From: Pedobacter sp. JY14-1
GTDB taxonomy: Bacteria > Bacteroidota > Bacteroidia > Sphingobacteriales > Sphingobacteriaceae
Assembly: GCF_029269825.1 (NCBI RefSeq)
Contig: NZ_JARJHU010000001.1
Span: 124,001 to 188,000, forward strand
DNA: 64,000 nt
Direction of reading: 5' to 3'
The notes under the pieces are model-generated. The model saw nothing but the letters and a program-made list of their open reading frames with translations. It was not told the origin of the DNA and did not search any database. Shown here one piece after another: positions 25,832 through 35,157 of the stretch. Each line of letters starts with the position of its first letter. Positions within the stretch are counted from its first letter, which is position 1. The position numbers and the translations under genes were made by a program.

Positions 25832-28357
25832 ATGACGGCAAAGCAAAACGGACAGGTACTGGAAAAAAGTCCCGGTTATAAAAGGGTAATGAAATGGCTG
25901 AAATCATCCGGAAAGAAACCTTTCGGATTTCAGTCTGAGGCCTGGCAGTATTATGCAGAGGGCTATTCCGGGCTGGTCAATGCCCCTACGGGCTTTGGTA
26001 AGACTTTTTCCATATTCCTGGCAGTTGTGATTGATGAGCTCAGCAAAACAGAACCCAAAAAAACAAAACCTGGCATTCGGCTGATCTGGATCACCCCGCT
26101 CCGCTCACTGGCCAAAGACCTGGCCAGAGCCATGCAGGAGGCCCTTACCGGGCTGGGAATGAACTGGACAGTGGGTGTCCGCAACGGCGATACCACAGCA
26201 AACGAAAAGCTGAAACAGAAAAGACAGATGCCCGAGGTGCTCATCATCACGCCGGAAAGCATGCATGTGCTGCTGGCCCAGAAGAATACATCCGGCTATT
26301 TCGGGCAGCTCCAGTGCATTGTCGCCGATGAATGGCATGAACTGATCGGCAGCAAAAGGGGCGTCATGGCCGAACTCGCCATTTCCAGGATCAGGGGCCT
26401 GGTTCTGGCAGCGCATCCGGAACGGCTGCTCCGGATATGGGGCATCTCAGCGACCATCGGCAATATGGAGCAGGCACTCGAGGTATTGGTACCGTATGAT
26501 GATGTGTTGAAAACCATTGTCCGGGCAGACGTCGAAAAAAAGATACAGATCAAGTCCATCCTCCCCGATCACATCGAAATGCTGCCCTGGGCCGGTCACC
26601 TGGGCCTCAAACTTGCGGAAAAACTACTGCCCATCATTTACGGCAGCAAGACCACACTCATTTTTACCAACACCCGCGGACAGGCTGAACTCTGGTATCA
26701 GACCTTGCTGGCCAGGGACGAAAACCTTGCCGGCCAGCTGGCCATACACCATGGCTCCATAGATCACGAACTCAGGAACTGGATAGAAGATGCCATTCAT
26801 ACCGGTATACTGAAGGCCGTCGTCTGTACCTCCTCCCTCGATCTGGGCGTTGACTTCAAACCCGTCGATACCGTTGTACAGATCGGATCGCCCAAAGGTG
26901 TCGCCCGTTTTCTGCAGCGGGCAGGCCGCAGCGGCCACTCACCTTACGAAACCTCAAAGATCTATTTCCTGCCTACTCATGCGCTGGAACTGGTTGAAGC
27001 CGCCGCGATCAAGGAAGCCGCCAGGACGCAGAATATCGAAAGCAGGGAACCTGTCGTCATGTCCTTTGATGTATTGATCCAGTACCTGGTCACGCTGGCC
27101 GTCGGTGACGGGTTCAACGCAGACCAAATCTTCAGCGAAGTGAAACAGACCTTTGCCTACCGGGAACTGCTCCCTGAGGAATGGTCCTGGATCATGCAGT
27201 TCATCACCACAGGTGGAGACAGCCTTACCGCTTACAATGAATTCAATAAGGTAGTCCTTTCGGACAATCTGTGGAAGGTGGAAAGCAGGCAGACGGCACT
27301 GCGGCACCGTTTACATATCGGGACCATTGTCTCCGACGCCATGGTCAAGGTCAAATACATTTCCGGCGGTTTCGTAGGCATGGTCGAGGAATCCTTCATT
27401 TCACGGATGAAGCAAGGCACCAGTTTTACACTCGCCGGTCGCGTACTGGAATTTGTCATGATCAAGGACATGGTGGTACTGGTCCGGAAAAGCAAACAGA
27501 AGCAGGCACTAAGCCCCAGCTGGATGGGCGGCCGCATTTCCCTGACCTCCAACCTTGGTGCAGTGCTGCGCCAGAAATACAATGAGACACTGTACAAGCA
27601 ACATGAAGACGAAGAACTCGATATGATCCTGCCGCTCTTTCAGCGACAGGCGCAGGTATCTCATGTACCCAAAGATGATGAGTTTTTGGTCGAGCTGATC
27701 CGCACGCGCGATGGTTATCACCTCTTTGCCTACCCCTTTGAAGGCCGGCAGGTCCATGAGATCATGGCCTCACTCCTGGCCTACCGGATCGGCAGGATCA
27801 AACCCATTACTTTTTCGATCGCCATGAACGATTACGGTTTCGAACTGCTCAGCGAACAGCCCATTCCTCTGGACGAAAAAGAAATGAAAACGCACATCAA
27901 ACAGCTGCTGAGTCCCGAAAACCTTGCCGAAGATATCGTGGCCAGCATCAACGCGACAGAAATGGCACGACGGAAATTCAGGGACATTGCCTGCATCGCC
28001 GGACTGGTCTTCCAGGGCTACCCCGGCAAATACATCGCCAATAAGCATCTGCAGTCCTCAGCAGCATTATTTTTCAACGTATTCAGCGATTACGACAAAC
28101 ATAACCTATTATTGCGGCAGGCTTATGACGAGGCCTTTTACCAGCAGATAGAAGAACCCAGGCTGGCCGCCGCATTGCATAGGATACAGGCCAGCAGCGT
28201 GGTTATCGTGGAAACAGACCGCTATACACCACTCTGCTTCCCGATCAAGGTAGACAGCCTCAGGGACAATATGAGTTCAGAAGAACTGAGCCAGCGCATT
28301 GCCAGAATGACGTCTGAAACCGAAAAGAAAAATGCCAGAAGGAAGAATGAACATTGA
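25832..28357 (+). CDS. Ligase-associated DEXH-box helicase (Lhr-Core type)
   Basis: An 841-residue SF2 helicase. Walker A is APTGFGKT (near 52-59), motif II is ADEWHEL (DEWH near 167), motif III is WGISATIG and motif VI is LQRAGRSGHS. The long C-terminal half fits the winged-helix and Lhr-Core domains of 3'-5' translocating Lhr proteins. It lies 6 bases after the ligase stop and overlaps the PdeM gene. In characterised relatives it unwinds DNA:DNA or RNA:DNA duplexes; the damage it serves is not established. Confidence 0.94.
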   Translation: MTAKQNGQVLEKSPGYKRVMKWLKSSGKKPFGFQSEAWQYYAEGYSGLVNAPTGFGKTFSIFLAVVIDELSKTEPKKTKPGIRLIWITPLRSLAKDLARAMQEALTGLGMNWTVGVRNGDTTANEKLKQKRQMPEVLIITPESMHVLLAQKNTSGYFGQLQCIVADEWHELIGSKRGVMAELAISRIRGLVLAAHPERLLRIWGISATIGNMEQALEVLVPYDDVLKTIVRADVEKKIQIKSILPDHIEMLPWAGHLGLKLAEKLLPIIYGSKTTLIFTNTRGQAELWYQTLLARDENLAGQLAIHHGSIDHELRNWIEDAIHTGILKAVVCTSSLDLGVDFKPVDTVVQIGSPKGVARFLQRAGRSGHSPYETSKIYFLPTHALELVEAAAIKEAARTQNIESREPVVMSFDVLIQYLVTLAVGDGFNADQIFSEVKQTFAYRELLPEEWSWIMQFITTGGDSLTAYNEFNKVVLSDNLWKVESRQTALRHRLHIGTIVSDAMVKVKYISGGFVGMVEESFISRMKQGTSFTLAGRVLEFVMIKDMVVLVRKSKQKQALSPSWMGGRISLTSNLGAVLRQKYNETLYKQHEDEELDMILPLFQRQAQVSHVPKDDEFLVELIRTRDGYHLFAYPFEGRQVHEIMASLLAYRIGRIKPITFSIAMNDYGFELLSEQPIPLDEKEMKTHIKQLLSPENLAEDIVASINATEMARRKFRDIACIAGLVFQGYPGKYIANKHLQSSAALFFNVFSDYDKHNLLLRQAYDEAFYQQIEEPRLAAALHRIQASSVVIVETDRYTPLCFPIKVDSLRDNMSSEELSQRIARMTSETEKKNARRKNEH

Positions 28358-28985
28358 ATGCAGGGGAGAACAGCTCATATTGAGTAAAGAGAAGGCCATC
28401 TATTGGGAACGAGAAAAAATGCTGATCGTCAGCGACCTGCACATCGGAAAATCTGCCTACTTCCGCAAATCCGGCTTACAGGTCCCGCATACCGTTGGGC
28501 TGAGCGATCTCCAGCGGCTGAGCCTGCTGCTAAAAACATATCCCACTGAAAAACTATTGGTTACGGGAGATATGTTCCACAATAACATGAACAGTGACGC
28601 CGCAGCTTTTGCCGAATGGAGGAAACAATATCCGGATCTGCAGGTCATCCTGGTAAAAGGCAACCATGATGACCTGAAAAATGAAGACTACCGGGCATTG
28701 GATATAGAAGTGCATACCAGGGAAGTGATCAGCGCACCTTTTCGCTTTGTCCACGAAAAGCCCACCATACAGGACGGATACTTCAACATTTCAGGGCATA
28801 TACATCCCGGGGTCATGCTTTATGGCAAGGCCAGGCAGAGACTCAGGTTTCCATGCTTTTATTTTGGCAGTCATTGTGCCATACTGCCTGCATTCAGCGT
28901 GTTTACAGGACTTTACCTGCTCAGACCTGAAGCAGAAGACGACCGTTTTTATGCCATTACCCCAGACCGGATCATCCAGGTCTAA
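28332..28985 (+). CDS. pdeM: Ligase-associated metallophosphoesterase PdeM
   Basis: 217 residues from the ATG at 28332; an in-frame ATG at 28347 (MNIECRGEQLIL) is equally possible, and both overlap the helicase stop. Metallophosphoesterase motifs are in order: SDLHIGK (Asp35, His37), TGDMFHN, VKGNHDD and SGHIHPG. Relatives are manganese-dependent phosphodiesterases/DNA endonucleases. It closes the four-gene repair operon and converges with the diiron-protein gene. Confidence 0.92.
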   Translation: MPEGRMNIECRGEQLILSKEKAIYWEREKMLIVSDLHIGKSAYFRKSGLQVPHTVGLSDLQRLSLLLKTYPTEKLLVTGDMFHNNMNSDAAAFAEWRKQYPDLQVILVKGNHDDLKNEDYRALDIEVHTREVISAPFRFVHEKPTIQDGYFNISGHIHPGVMLYGKARQRLRFPCFYFGSHCAILPAFSVFTGLYLLRPEAEDDRFYAITPDRIIQV

Positions 28986-29005
28986 CTCCGGTAAAAATGC
29001 GGTTT

Positions 29006-29611
29006 TCAGGCCACGGCAGCACCCAGGTTAAGTATCCAGTCATCAAACATCTTCTGTTCTATGGCCACCACGACCGCAGCGTGCCGCTCCCATTCCGGAG
29101 AGAAACGTTTCAACTGGTTGATCATTTCTTCCAGATGCCCCTCCTCCTCCAGAATGATCGACTTTACGTTCACCTTGCTGCCGGCGCCCGTCAGCACATC
29201 CTGGTAAACCGGATAGAGTTCATCCGCACGCACTTCGATCGCATAAGTGACAAAAAGGTAGGCACCAAATTTCAGTGCACTCCCCGTCAGGCCAAACTCC
29301 TGTTTAAGGTAACGGCAGACCGCAATATCCAGCGCATTCAGGTAAAACCGGGTGTGTCCGGGAGTCAGCAGCTCTTCAGCGGTGTAGGTCCTGCAAAGGT
29401 TCCCTTCCAGTTTGTCCAGTTGTTTTTTCAGATAATAGGCATGTCTGTGTTCTTCGGCCGCATGTTTCAGCACGATCAGATCCACCTCTTCCTTATGCTC
29501 AGAAGCAGAAATCTTCCGGGCTCCTGCATTTTCCATATAAGAAAGCGTATTCAACCATTTGGCATGCAGTAAGTTATTATTTACAATGTTTTCAAGTATC
29601 GGCTTAAGCAT
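29006..29611 (-). CDS. Ferritin-like diiron protein encoded with bioA
   Basis: A 201-residue all-helical protein. The residues of a carboxylate-bridged diiron site can be picked out in the usual order: Glu27 in helix 1, Glu54-x-x-His57 (AAEEHRHAYY), Glu126 or Glu131 (TYAIEVRADELY), and Glu156-x-x-His159 (LEEEGHLEEM). Sequence outside these motifs does not let me name a family. It starts 2 bases after the bioA stop, so the two are almost certainly translated from one message, which suggests a role linked to biotin synthesis or to oxygen-dependent chemistry on its precursors. That link is inference. Confidence 0.6.
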   Translation of the reverse strand: MLKPILENIVNNNLLHAKWLNTLSYMENAGARKISASEHKEEVDLIVLKHAAEEHRHAYYLKKQLDKLEGNLCRTYTAEELLTPGHTRFYLNALDIAVCRYLKQEFGLTGSALKFGAYLFVTYAIEVRADELYPVYQDVLTGAGSKVNVKSIILEEEGHLEEMINQLKRFSPEWERHAAVVVAIEQKMFDDWILNLGAAVA

Positions 29612-29613
29612 CG

Positions 29614-30888
29614 CTATATTTCTTTAAGTGCAGACAAAATTGTTTGGTAAATATAATCCAGATCTTCATCACTCAGGACATAGGGCGGTAAAATATACAA
29701 TACGTTGCCCAGCGGGCGCATCAGTATACCGTTGGCGAGAAAATAATTATACAACCGGTCACGGATATCGCTCAGATACGAAGTAGCGCCTGAGGTCTGC
29801 CATTCCATGGCCAGGATCGTACCGGTCTGGCGCACATCTTTCAGTTTCGGATGCCCTTTGATCTCCTGCATAAAGACACGGTGCCGATCAGTGATCCTTC
29901 TGATGTTCTCCAGTGTCCTGCCATTCAGTAAAATATCCAGGCTGGCCAGGGAAGCCGCACAGGCTACCGGATTTGCCGTGAAAGAATGGCCGTGGTACAG
30001 CGTCTTCAGTTTATCGTCGCTCAGGAAAGCCTCAAACACCCTGGTATTGCAAGTGGTGATGCCCATCGGCATCGTACCCCCGGTAAGCCCTTTCGACAGG
30101 CAGAAAATATCCGGCTCGACGCTGAGCGCCTCACAGGCGAAAAACCTCCCGGTACGGCCGAAACCCGTCATTACCTCATCCGCAATGGTCAGCACATCCT
30201 GTTGCCGGCAAGTCCGGATCAGCTCATCCAGGTAAGCTGCCTCATACATCAGCATACCCCCCGATCCAAGTACCAGCGGCTCAAAGATAAAGCAGGCCAG
30301 GTCAGTAGACAGGTATTTGATGGTCGACTTCAGCTGCTCAATATTTCCTGCATCAGGCAGATCAATAAACTCGACGTCAAACAGCATTTCAGCAAAAGGC
30401 TGGGTAAAAATACTCCGGCCGCTTACCGACATTGCCCCGAAGGTATCTCCATGATAGGCATGGTTAAAGGCCAGTATCTTTTTGCGTTGTCCCTTACCCT
30501 TGTTCGCCCAGTACTGCAGGCACATCTTGATGGCCACCTCCACTGCCGTAGAACCATTATCGCTGTAAAACACCCGTTCCTGCTTGCCCGGCAGCAAAGG
30601 CAGCAGCCGTTCCGCAAGCCTGACCGCGGGTTCGTGGGTAAAACCCGCAAAGATCACATGCTCCAGCGTACGCAGCTGTTCTGCCACCTTTTCCGCGATA
30701 TGCGGATGGGCGTGCCCGTGGATATTTACCCACCAGCTGGATACCGCATCAATATATCTCGTACCCGCTTCACTGTATAAATAGGCACCTTCGCCCCTCA
30801 CCACAGGGATATGCGGCAAGGGATCCTTCATCTGGGTAAAAGGGTGCCAGATGACCCGGCTGTCCCGTTCCTGTAAACTCATGTCCAT
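29614..30888 (-). CDS. bioA: Adenosylmethionine--8-amino-7-oxononanoate aminotransferase
   Basis: 424 residues, class III aminotransferase. BioA hallmarks are WHPFTQM near the start, DAVSSWWVNIHGHAHP, and HAYHGDTFGAMSV. The PLP lysine is in CLSKGLTGG (about Lys266), preceded by ADEVMTGFGRTG. It converts KAPA to DAPA using SAM as amino donor in biotin biosynthesis. Other bio genes are not in this window. The start codon region overlaps the NUDIX gene's end by 10 bases, and the ferritin-like gene follows. Confidence 0.97.
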   Translation of the reverse strand: MDMSLQERDSRVIWHPFTQMKDPLPHIPVVRGEGAYLYSEAGTRYIDAVSSWWVNIHGHAHPHIAEKVAEQLRTLEHVIFAGFTHEPAVRLAERLLPLLPGKQERVFYSDNGSTAVEVAIKMCLQYWANKGKGQRKKILAFNHAYHGDTFGAMSVSGRSIFTQPFAEMLFDVEFIDLPDAGNIEQLKSTIKYLSTDLACFIFEPLVLGSGGMLMYEAAYLDELIRTCRQQDVLTIADEVMTGFGRTGRFFACEALSVEPDIFCLSKGLTGGTMPMGITTCNTRVFEAFLSDDKLKTLYHGHSFTANPVACAASLASLDILLNGRTLENIRRITDRHRVFMQEIKGHPKLKDVRQTGTILAMEWQTSGATSYLSDIRDRLYNYFLANGILMRPLGNVLYILPPYVLSDEDLDYIYQTILSALKEI

Positions 30889-31316
30889 AATTCCTTAAAC
30901 CGTTCCACTGCAACCTTGTCCGTCCTGAAGGTCACATCATCCGTGCTCAGCAGGTCCAGGGATATCCAACGGAAAGACTGCAGGGTATCTGTATCAAAAT
31001 CAAATGCAAGTGTCTTTATGCTTACAGACAATGGCGTCAATGTCCTCACCTGGTAATAAACGCTCAGTATCTGACTTTCGTTGAAAGAGGAACGCTCGTA
31101 AAAATCAGTGGTGTAAATGTGCCGGACCACCTCGATCTCCACATTGCATTCCTCCATAAACTCACGCTTCAGCGCCGCTGTCAACCCCTCCCCAAACTCT
31201 ACCCCGCCACCCGGAAACTTGCTGAACTGACGTCCACCCTGCTGCTCATCACTGATCAGCACCTCGTTCCGTTCATTGACCAGTATTCCGTATACCCTTA
31301 CATTAAAATAACTCAT
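30879..31316 (-). CDS. NUDIX hydrolase
   Basis: 145 residues. The Nudix box is GGGVEFGEGLTAALKREFMEEC, where the usual final Glu-Glu-x-Gly is Glu-Glu-Cys-Asn (positions about 36-58). It would hydrolyse a nucleoside diphosphate linked to another group; substrate unknown. It overlaps the CDF transporter's stop by 4 bases and bioA by 10 bases, placing the CDF, NUDIX, bioA and diiron genes in one transcription unit. Confidence 0.88.
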   Translation of the reverse strand: MSYFNVRVYGILVNERNEVLISDEQQGGRQFSKFPGGGVEFGEGLTAALKREFMEECNVEIEVVRHIYTTDFYERSSFNESQILSVYYQVRTLTPLSVSIKTLAFDFDTDTLQSFRWISLDLLSTDDVTFRTDKVAVERFKELWT

Positions 31317-32311
31317 TGGTCAAAGTGCTTTTTATTCTTGGTCACATTATCTATCGTCCAGGTGATCTCGTTCCGGAATACCTCAGCCCGTACCGGGCAT
31401 TCCTTCATATGACAATAGTTACAGCAATCTGGCAGACACGGGTCCGCATGGATGAACAATTCTGTTTTCCCGGAGGCATTTCCGTTGATCATTTCATCAA
31501 TTGCTGAAATTTCATGGTGAACCTGGTTCAGGTCAAAGTAATAAGGCAGGGTAACATGACAATCGATGTGAAGATCCGCCCCGTATTGCTGTGCACGCAG
31601 GTTATGCACGTCAATCCAGGGATCCTGCCTGTTCTTCTGCATCAGCGCAACAATTTCCTTAACCAGGTCCAGGTCGCTTTCATCCATCAGTCCGCCTACC
31701 GATCTGCGGGTCAGCTTATAACCGTTGTGTACGATATAGATACCCAGCAGGATCGAGATCACGCCGTCCAGCCAGTAAAGCCCGGTCAGCTTGATCAGCA
31801 CTACGCCTCCTACAAGCCCGGCACTGGTTACCGCATCTGTCAGCAGATGCCGGCCGTCGGCTTCCAGTGTGATCGACCGCTGGCTTTTTCCTTCCCTGAT
31901 CAGGTAATAGCCGGTAAACATATTGACCAGACCGGTCGCCCCGATGATCGCGGCACCTTCAAAAAGCCTCAGGATAGGTTGGGGATAGATGAGGTCATAA
32001 CCTGACTTAAAGATGATGATCACACCGGCGACCGTGATCAGCGCCCCTTCCAGGAAAGCCGAGAAGAACTCCACCTTACCATGGCCATACGGGTGGTTGG
32101 TATCCTTGGGAACTGTTGCCAGATAAATGCTGTAAAATGCAAAGCTGCTTGCCAGTACATTCACTATGCTTTCCGCCGCATCCGTAAGGATGGCATTGGA
32201 ATGCGTGATGAGGTAGGCCAAAAACTTGGCCAGCATCAGGACCATGCTGACGGAAAGGGCTATCAGTATCGCTTTTTTCCTTGGTTCCACCTTGCTGGGT
32301 TTAGCGTCCAA
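31313..32311 (-). CDS. Cation diffusion facilitator transporter
   Basis: 332 residues, six membrane segments in the N-terminal two thirds. CDF signatures are HSNAILTDAAESIVN (first metal-site aspartate), HPYGHGKVEFF and the second-site region DGVISILLG. The C-terminal cytoplasmic domain ends in a cysteine-rich stretch, CLPDCCNYCHMKEC, with five cysteines within 14 residues, not usual for the family. It exports divalent cations such as zinc, iron or manganese. First gene of the CDF-NUDIX-bioA-diiron unit. Confidence 0.9.
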   Translation of the reverse strand: MDAKPSKVEPRKKAILIALSVSMVLMLAKFLAYLITHSNAILTDAAESIVNVLASSFAFYSIYLATVPKDTNHPYGHGKVEFFSAFLEGALITVAGVIIIFKSGYDLIYPQPILRLFEGAAIIGATGLVNMFTGYYLIREGKSQRSITLEADGRHLLTDAVTSAGLVGGVVLIKLTGLYWLDGVISILLGIYIVHNGYKLTRRSVGGLMDESDLDLVKEIVALMQKNRQDPWIDVHNLRAQQYGADLHIDCHVTLPYYFDLNQVHHEISAIDEMINGNASGKTELFIHADPCLPDCCNYCHMKECPVRAEVFRNEITWTIDNVTKNKKHFDQ

Positions 32312-32353
32312 AAGTAATGTTTAGCGTTCAGAAAACCATTAAAAGTATTTTTT

Positions 32354-32386
32354 TTGGCCTTTAATGGCATCAGGTTCATATATTTG
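32354..32386 (+). promoter_or_regulatory. Promoter of the aminotransferase gene
   Basis: TTG at 32354-32356, a 22-base spacer and TATATTTG at 32379-32386, followed by the ATG at 32426. Confidence 0.55.
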
Positions 32387-32425
32387 CATCCGCACAAAAT
32401 TTAATTTGTCTTTGTACCCATCATT

Positions 32426-33619
32426 ATGACATTTTTATCTAAAAGAATCAACAACCTGTCTGAGTCACAGACCATTAAAATGGCAAAACTAGGCAGAGAG
32501 CTGTCCGCGAAAGGGATAGACGTAATCAACCTGAGCTTCGGGGAACCAGACTTCTTCACACCTGAATTTGTAAAGGAAGCTGCCAAGAAGGCCATTGATG
32601 ATAACTACTCTTACTACACTCCTGTATCCGGTTACCCCGAACTGCGCAAGGCTGCCGCTGAAAAGCTGTTAAGGGAAAACGGGCTGAACTACAGCTTTGA
32701 CCAGATCGTTGTTTCTACAGGTGCCAAGCAATCACTGGCAAATGCAGTACTTTGCCTTGTGGATCCGGGTGATGAAGTGATCGTCCCTACGCCGTACTGG
32801 GTGTCTTATTCAGAGATGATCAAACTGGCGGAAGGTGAAACCGTGTTCATCAACGCAACGGTAGAAAACAATTTCAAGATCACTGCCGCAGAACTGGAAG
32901 CCGCCATTACCCCAAAAACCAAACTCTTCATGTTCTCTTCTCCATGTAACCCGACCGGGTCGGTTTACAGCAAGGAGGAACTGGCCGCACTGGTTGCTGT
33001 ATTCGAAAAACACCCGCAGATCTATATCATTTCAGATGAGATCTATGAACATATCAATTTCGTAGGACAGCACGCTTCCATTGCCGAATTCGAATCCGTA
33101 AAAGACCGTGTGGTACTGATCAACGGCTTCTCCAAGTCTTACGCGATGACGGGATGGCGGGTAGGCTATATGGCCGCCAACAAAGAACTGGCAGCTGCCT
33201 GCGACAAATTACAGGGCCAGATTACTTCCGGCACATCATCGATCGCACAGCGTGCCGCACTGGCTGCATACCAGGGCGGGCTCGACTCGGTAAGGGAAAT
33301 GGTCGGAGAATTCAAAAAACGCAGGGATATCGTTTATGAATTGCTTAACGAGATTCCGGGTGTTAATGTAAACCTGCCCGATGGCGCCTTCTACTTCTTC
33401 CCTGAGGTCAAATCTTACTTCGGCAAGAAAAACGGCGAACAGGTGATCAGCAATGCAGAAGACCTTTGCCTTTATATCCTCAATGAAGCACATGTCTCTA
33501 CCGTAACCGGGGAAGCCTTCGGTAACGAAGACTGCATCAGGATTTCCTATGCGGCTTCAGAGGAGCAACTGAGAAAAGCAGTGAAGCAGATCAAAGAGGC
33601 GCTGACCAGGTTGAGTTAG
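32426..33619 (+). CDS. Pyridoxal phosphate-dependent aminotransferase (aspartate type)
   Basis: 397 residues, class I fold. The N-terminus (SESQTIKMAKLGRELSAKG) and SFGEPDF fit the aspartate/prephenate aminotransferase subgroup. Substrate-site residues include the SSPCNPTGSVY and SDEIYEHI motifs; the PLP lysine is in GFSKSYAMTGWRVGY (about Lys237). It transfers amino groups between aspartate or a related amino acid and 2-oxoglutarate. It is monocistronic, with its own promoter and a bidirectional terminator downstream. Confidence 0.93.
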   Translation: MTFLSKRINNLSESQTIKMAKLGRELSAKGIDVINLSFGEPDFFTPEFVKEAAKKAIDDNYSYYTPVSGYPELRKAAAEKLLRENGLNYSFDQIVVSTGAKQSLANAVLCLVDPGDEVIVPTPYWVSYSEMIKLAEGETVFINATVENNFKITAAELEAAITPKTKLFMFSSPCNPTGSVYSKEELAALVAVFEKHPQIYIISDEIYEHINFVGQHASIAEFESVKDRVVLINGFSKSYAMTGWRVGYMAANKELAAACDKLQGQITSGTSSIAQRAALAAYQGGLDSVREMVGEFKKRRDIVYELLNEIPGVNVNLPDGAFYFFPEVKSYFGKKNGEQVISNAEDLCLYILNEAHVSTVTGEAFGNEDCIRISYAASEEQLRKAVKQIKEALTRLS

Positions 33620-33667
33620 TGTTCCGGACGTCTGCCGGGTAAAAGACCGGCAGTAACAGATATGAAT

Positions 33668-33701
33668 AAAAAAAGCCCTGTTTGAAAACAGGGCTTTTTT
33701 T
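33668..33701. terminator. Bidirectional intrinsic terminator
   Basis: A stem of AAAAGCCCTGTTT paired with AAACAGGGCTTTT and a very short loop, flanked by A and T runs on both sides. It ends the aminotransferase transcript and, on the minus strand, the ABC permease transcript. Confidence 0.85.
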
Positions 33702-33748
33702 ATCTCAGCTGAGTACGACCCATAAGCATTGCCGGAAACCGGCGCTGA

Positions 33749-34990
33749 TTAAGAACGGATCGCCTCCACCGGGTCTAGTCTTGAAGCAGCGTATGCAGGC
33801 CAGAAACCGGAGATGACACCAATAATAACAGATACGCCGATCCCAAGCGCTATATTCTTTAAATACAAGATCATCTCAAAACCCAAAGCTCCGGAGACCA
33901 GCGTTCCCAGATATACCAGCAACAACCCGAAGCCACCGCCAAGCAGACACAACGCCACAGCTTCAAAAAGAAATTGCAGCAGGATAAAATAATTTTTGGC
34001 CCCCAGGGATTTTTGTATGCCAATAATATTGGTACGCTCCTTAACAGACACGAACATAATGTTCGCGATCCCAAATCCGCCCACCAGGATAGAGAAGCCG
34101 CCAATAATCCATCCGGCAATATCCACTACGCCGAACATCTTATCAAGGTCATCTGAAGCAATTGTACTCTTATTGAGCGCAAAGTCATCTTCCACCCCTG
34201 GCCTGATCTTCCTGATCGATCTCATTGCCCCCCTGAGCTCACTTTCCACTTCCTCCAGCGGAATATTGTCATAACCCCTCACCGTAATCTGAGGATCGTA
34301 CCTTCCGCTTTCCACATCAATGACACCCTTTGCAAAATTGATCGGCATCACGATATTCTTGTCCTGCGACATGCCCAGCATATCCTCACCTTCTTTCTTA
34401 AACACGCCGACCACATTCAGTTTCCTGCCCATCACGGAAATACTTTTGCCGACAGCAGGCGTGCCGTTGAAAAGCCCCTCAGCCACCGAAGCACCGATCA
34501 GTACTACCGGTGAACCACTCCTGCCCTCGTTATCTGTAAAGTACCTTCCCTCCTGAAATTCCAGGTTCCAGGTTTTATTAAAGTCCTGCGAAGCCGCCCT
34601 CACACCTACCCCTTCAATGGAATTGACGCGGTATTTTACTGTTCGCTCGTTGGCAAAGATCTCATAGGAAACACCCCTTGCATATTCAAGCCGGTCTCTG
34701 AGCATCTCGTAGTCCCTGAGCGAAGTTTCGGGCCTGTTCACATATTTCCACCAGGGATAATCACCAAAGCCACCCCAGGGCCATTTCTGCACAAATATGG
34801 TCTTCGATCCAAGCTTGTCAATACTGGCCTGCAGCTTGGCGCGGAAACTGTCCGCAGCAGAAAAAACGAAAATGATCGCAAATATGCCTATCGTGATACC
34901 CAGAAGGGAAAGCATGGTGCGGAGCTTGTTCTGTCGCAGCGCATCGGCAGCAAACCTGAAACTTTCACCTATAAGTTTGAATAAGATCAT
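33749..34990 (-). CDS. MacB/FtsX-type ABC transporter permease
   Basis: 413 residues with one N-terminal membrane helix, a periplasmic MacB-PCD-like domain (about 45-260) and three C-terminal helices. Features are LRTMLSLLGITIGIFAII near the start and FGIANIMFVSVKERTNIIGIQKSLGA, the FtsX-domain signature. Such permeases act with a LolD/MacB-like ATPase in lipoprotein release or in efflux. The nearest ATPase gene lies 3.2 kb away on the same strand (38192-38950); pairing is possible but unproven. Confidence 0.9.
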   Translation of the reverse strand: MILFKLIGESFRFAADALRQNKLRTMLSLLGITIGIFAIIFVFSAADSFRAKLQASIDKLGSKTIFVQKWPWGGFGDYPWWKYVNRPETSLRDYEMLRDRLEYARGVSYEIFANERTVKYRVNSIEGVGVRAASQDFNKTWNLEFQEGRYFTDNEGRSGSPVVLIGASVAEGLFNGTPAVGKSISVMGRKLNVVGVFKKEGEDMLGMSQDKNIVMPINFAKGVIDVESGRYDPQITVRGYDNIPLEEVESELRGAMRSIRKIRPGVEDDFALNKSTIASDDLDKMFGVVDIAGWIIGGFSILVGGFGIANIMFVSVKERTNIIGIQKSLGAKNYFILLQFLFEAVALCLLGGGFGLLLVYLGTLVSGALGFEMILYLKNIALGIGVSVIIGVISGFWPAYAASRLDPVEAIRS

Positions 34991-35005
34991 AATTGTGGTT
35001 TAGAC

Positions 35006-35013
35006 CAAAAGTA
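35006..35013 (-). promoter_or_regulatory. -7 element of the ABC permease gene
   Basis: Minus-strand TACTTTTG, 15 bases before the start at 34990. No convincing -33 TTG. Confidence 0.45.
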
Positions 35014-35097
35014 GCCAAAAAGGTTACATATCTTACGCCAAAGCTTCACATTTATCAGGTAACAAAATCCTTGCGCTCCGTTGTAAAATTTCGGGCG

Positions 35098-35128
35098 TTG
35101 GCTTTTGAAAATTATATTCGTATTTTTG
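35098..35128 (+). promoter_or_regulatory. queA promoter
   Basis: TTG at 35098-35100, a 20-base spacer and TATTTTTG at 35121-35128, a full match to the phylum consensus. The ATG is at 35158. Confidence 0.65.
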
Positions 35129-35157
35129 CGCCCTAAAATATATTACATCAATCAAAT

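Noticed and set aside
29986..30780. 264-residue plus-strand frame opposite bioA
   Set aside because: bioA has all its motifs on the other strand; the frame has no domain.
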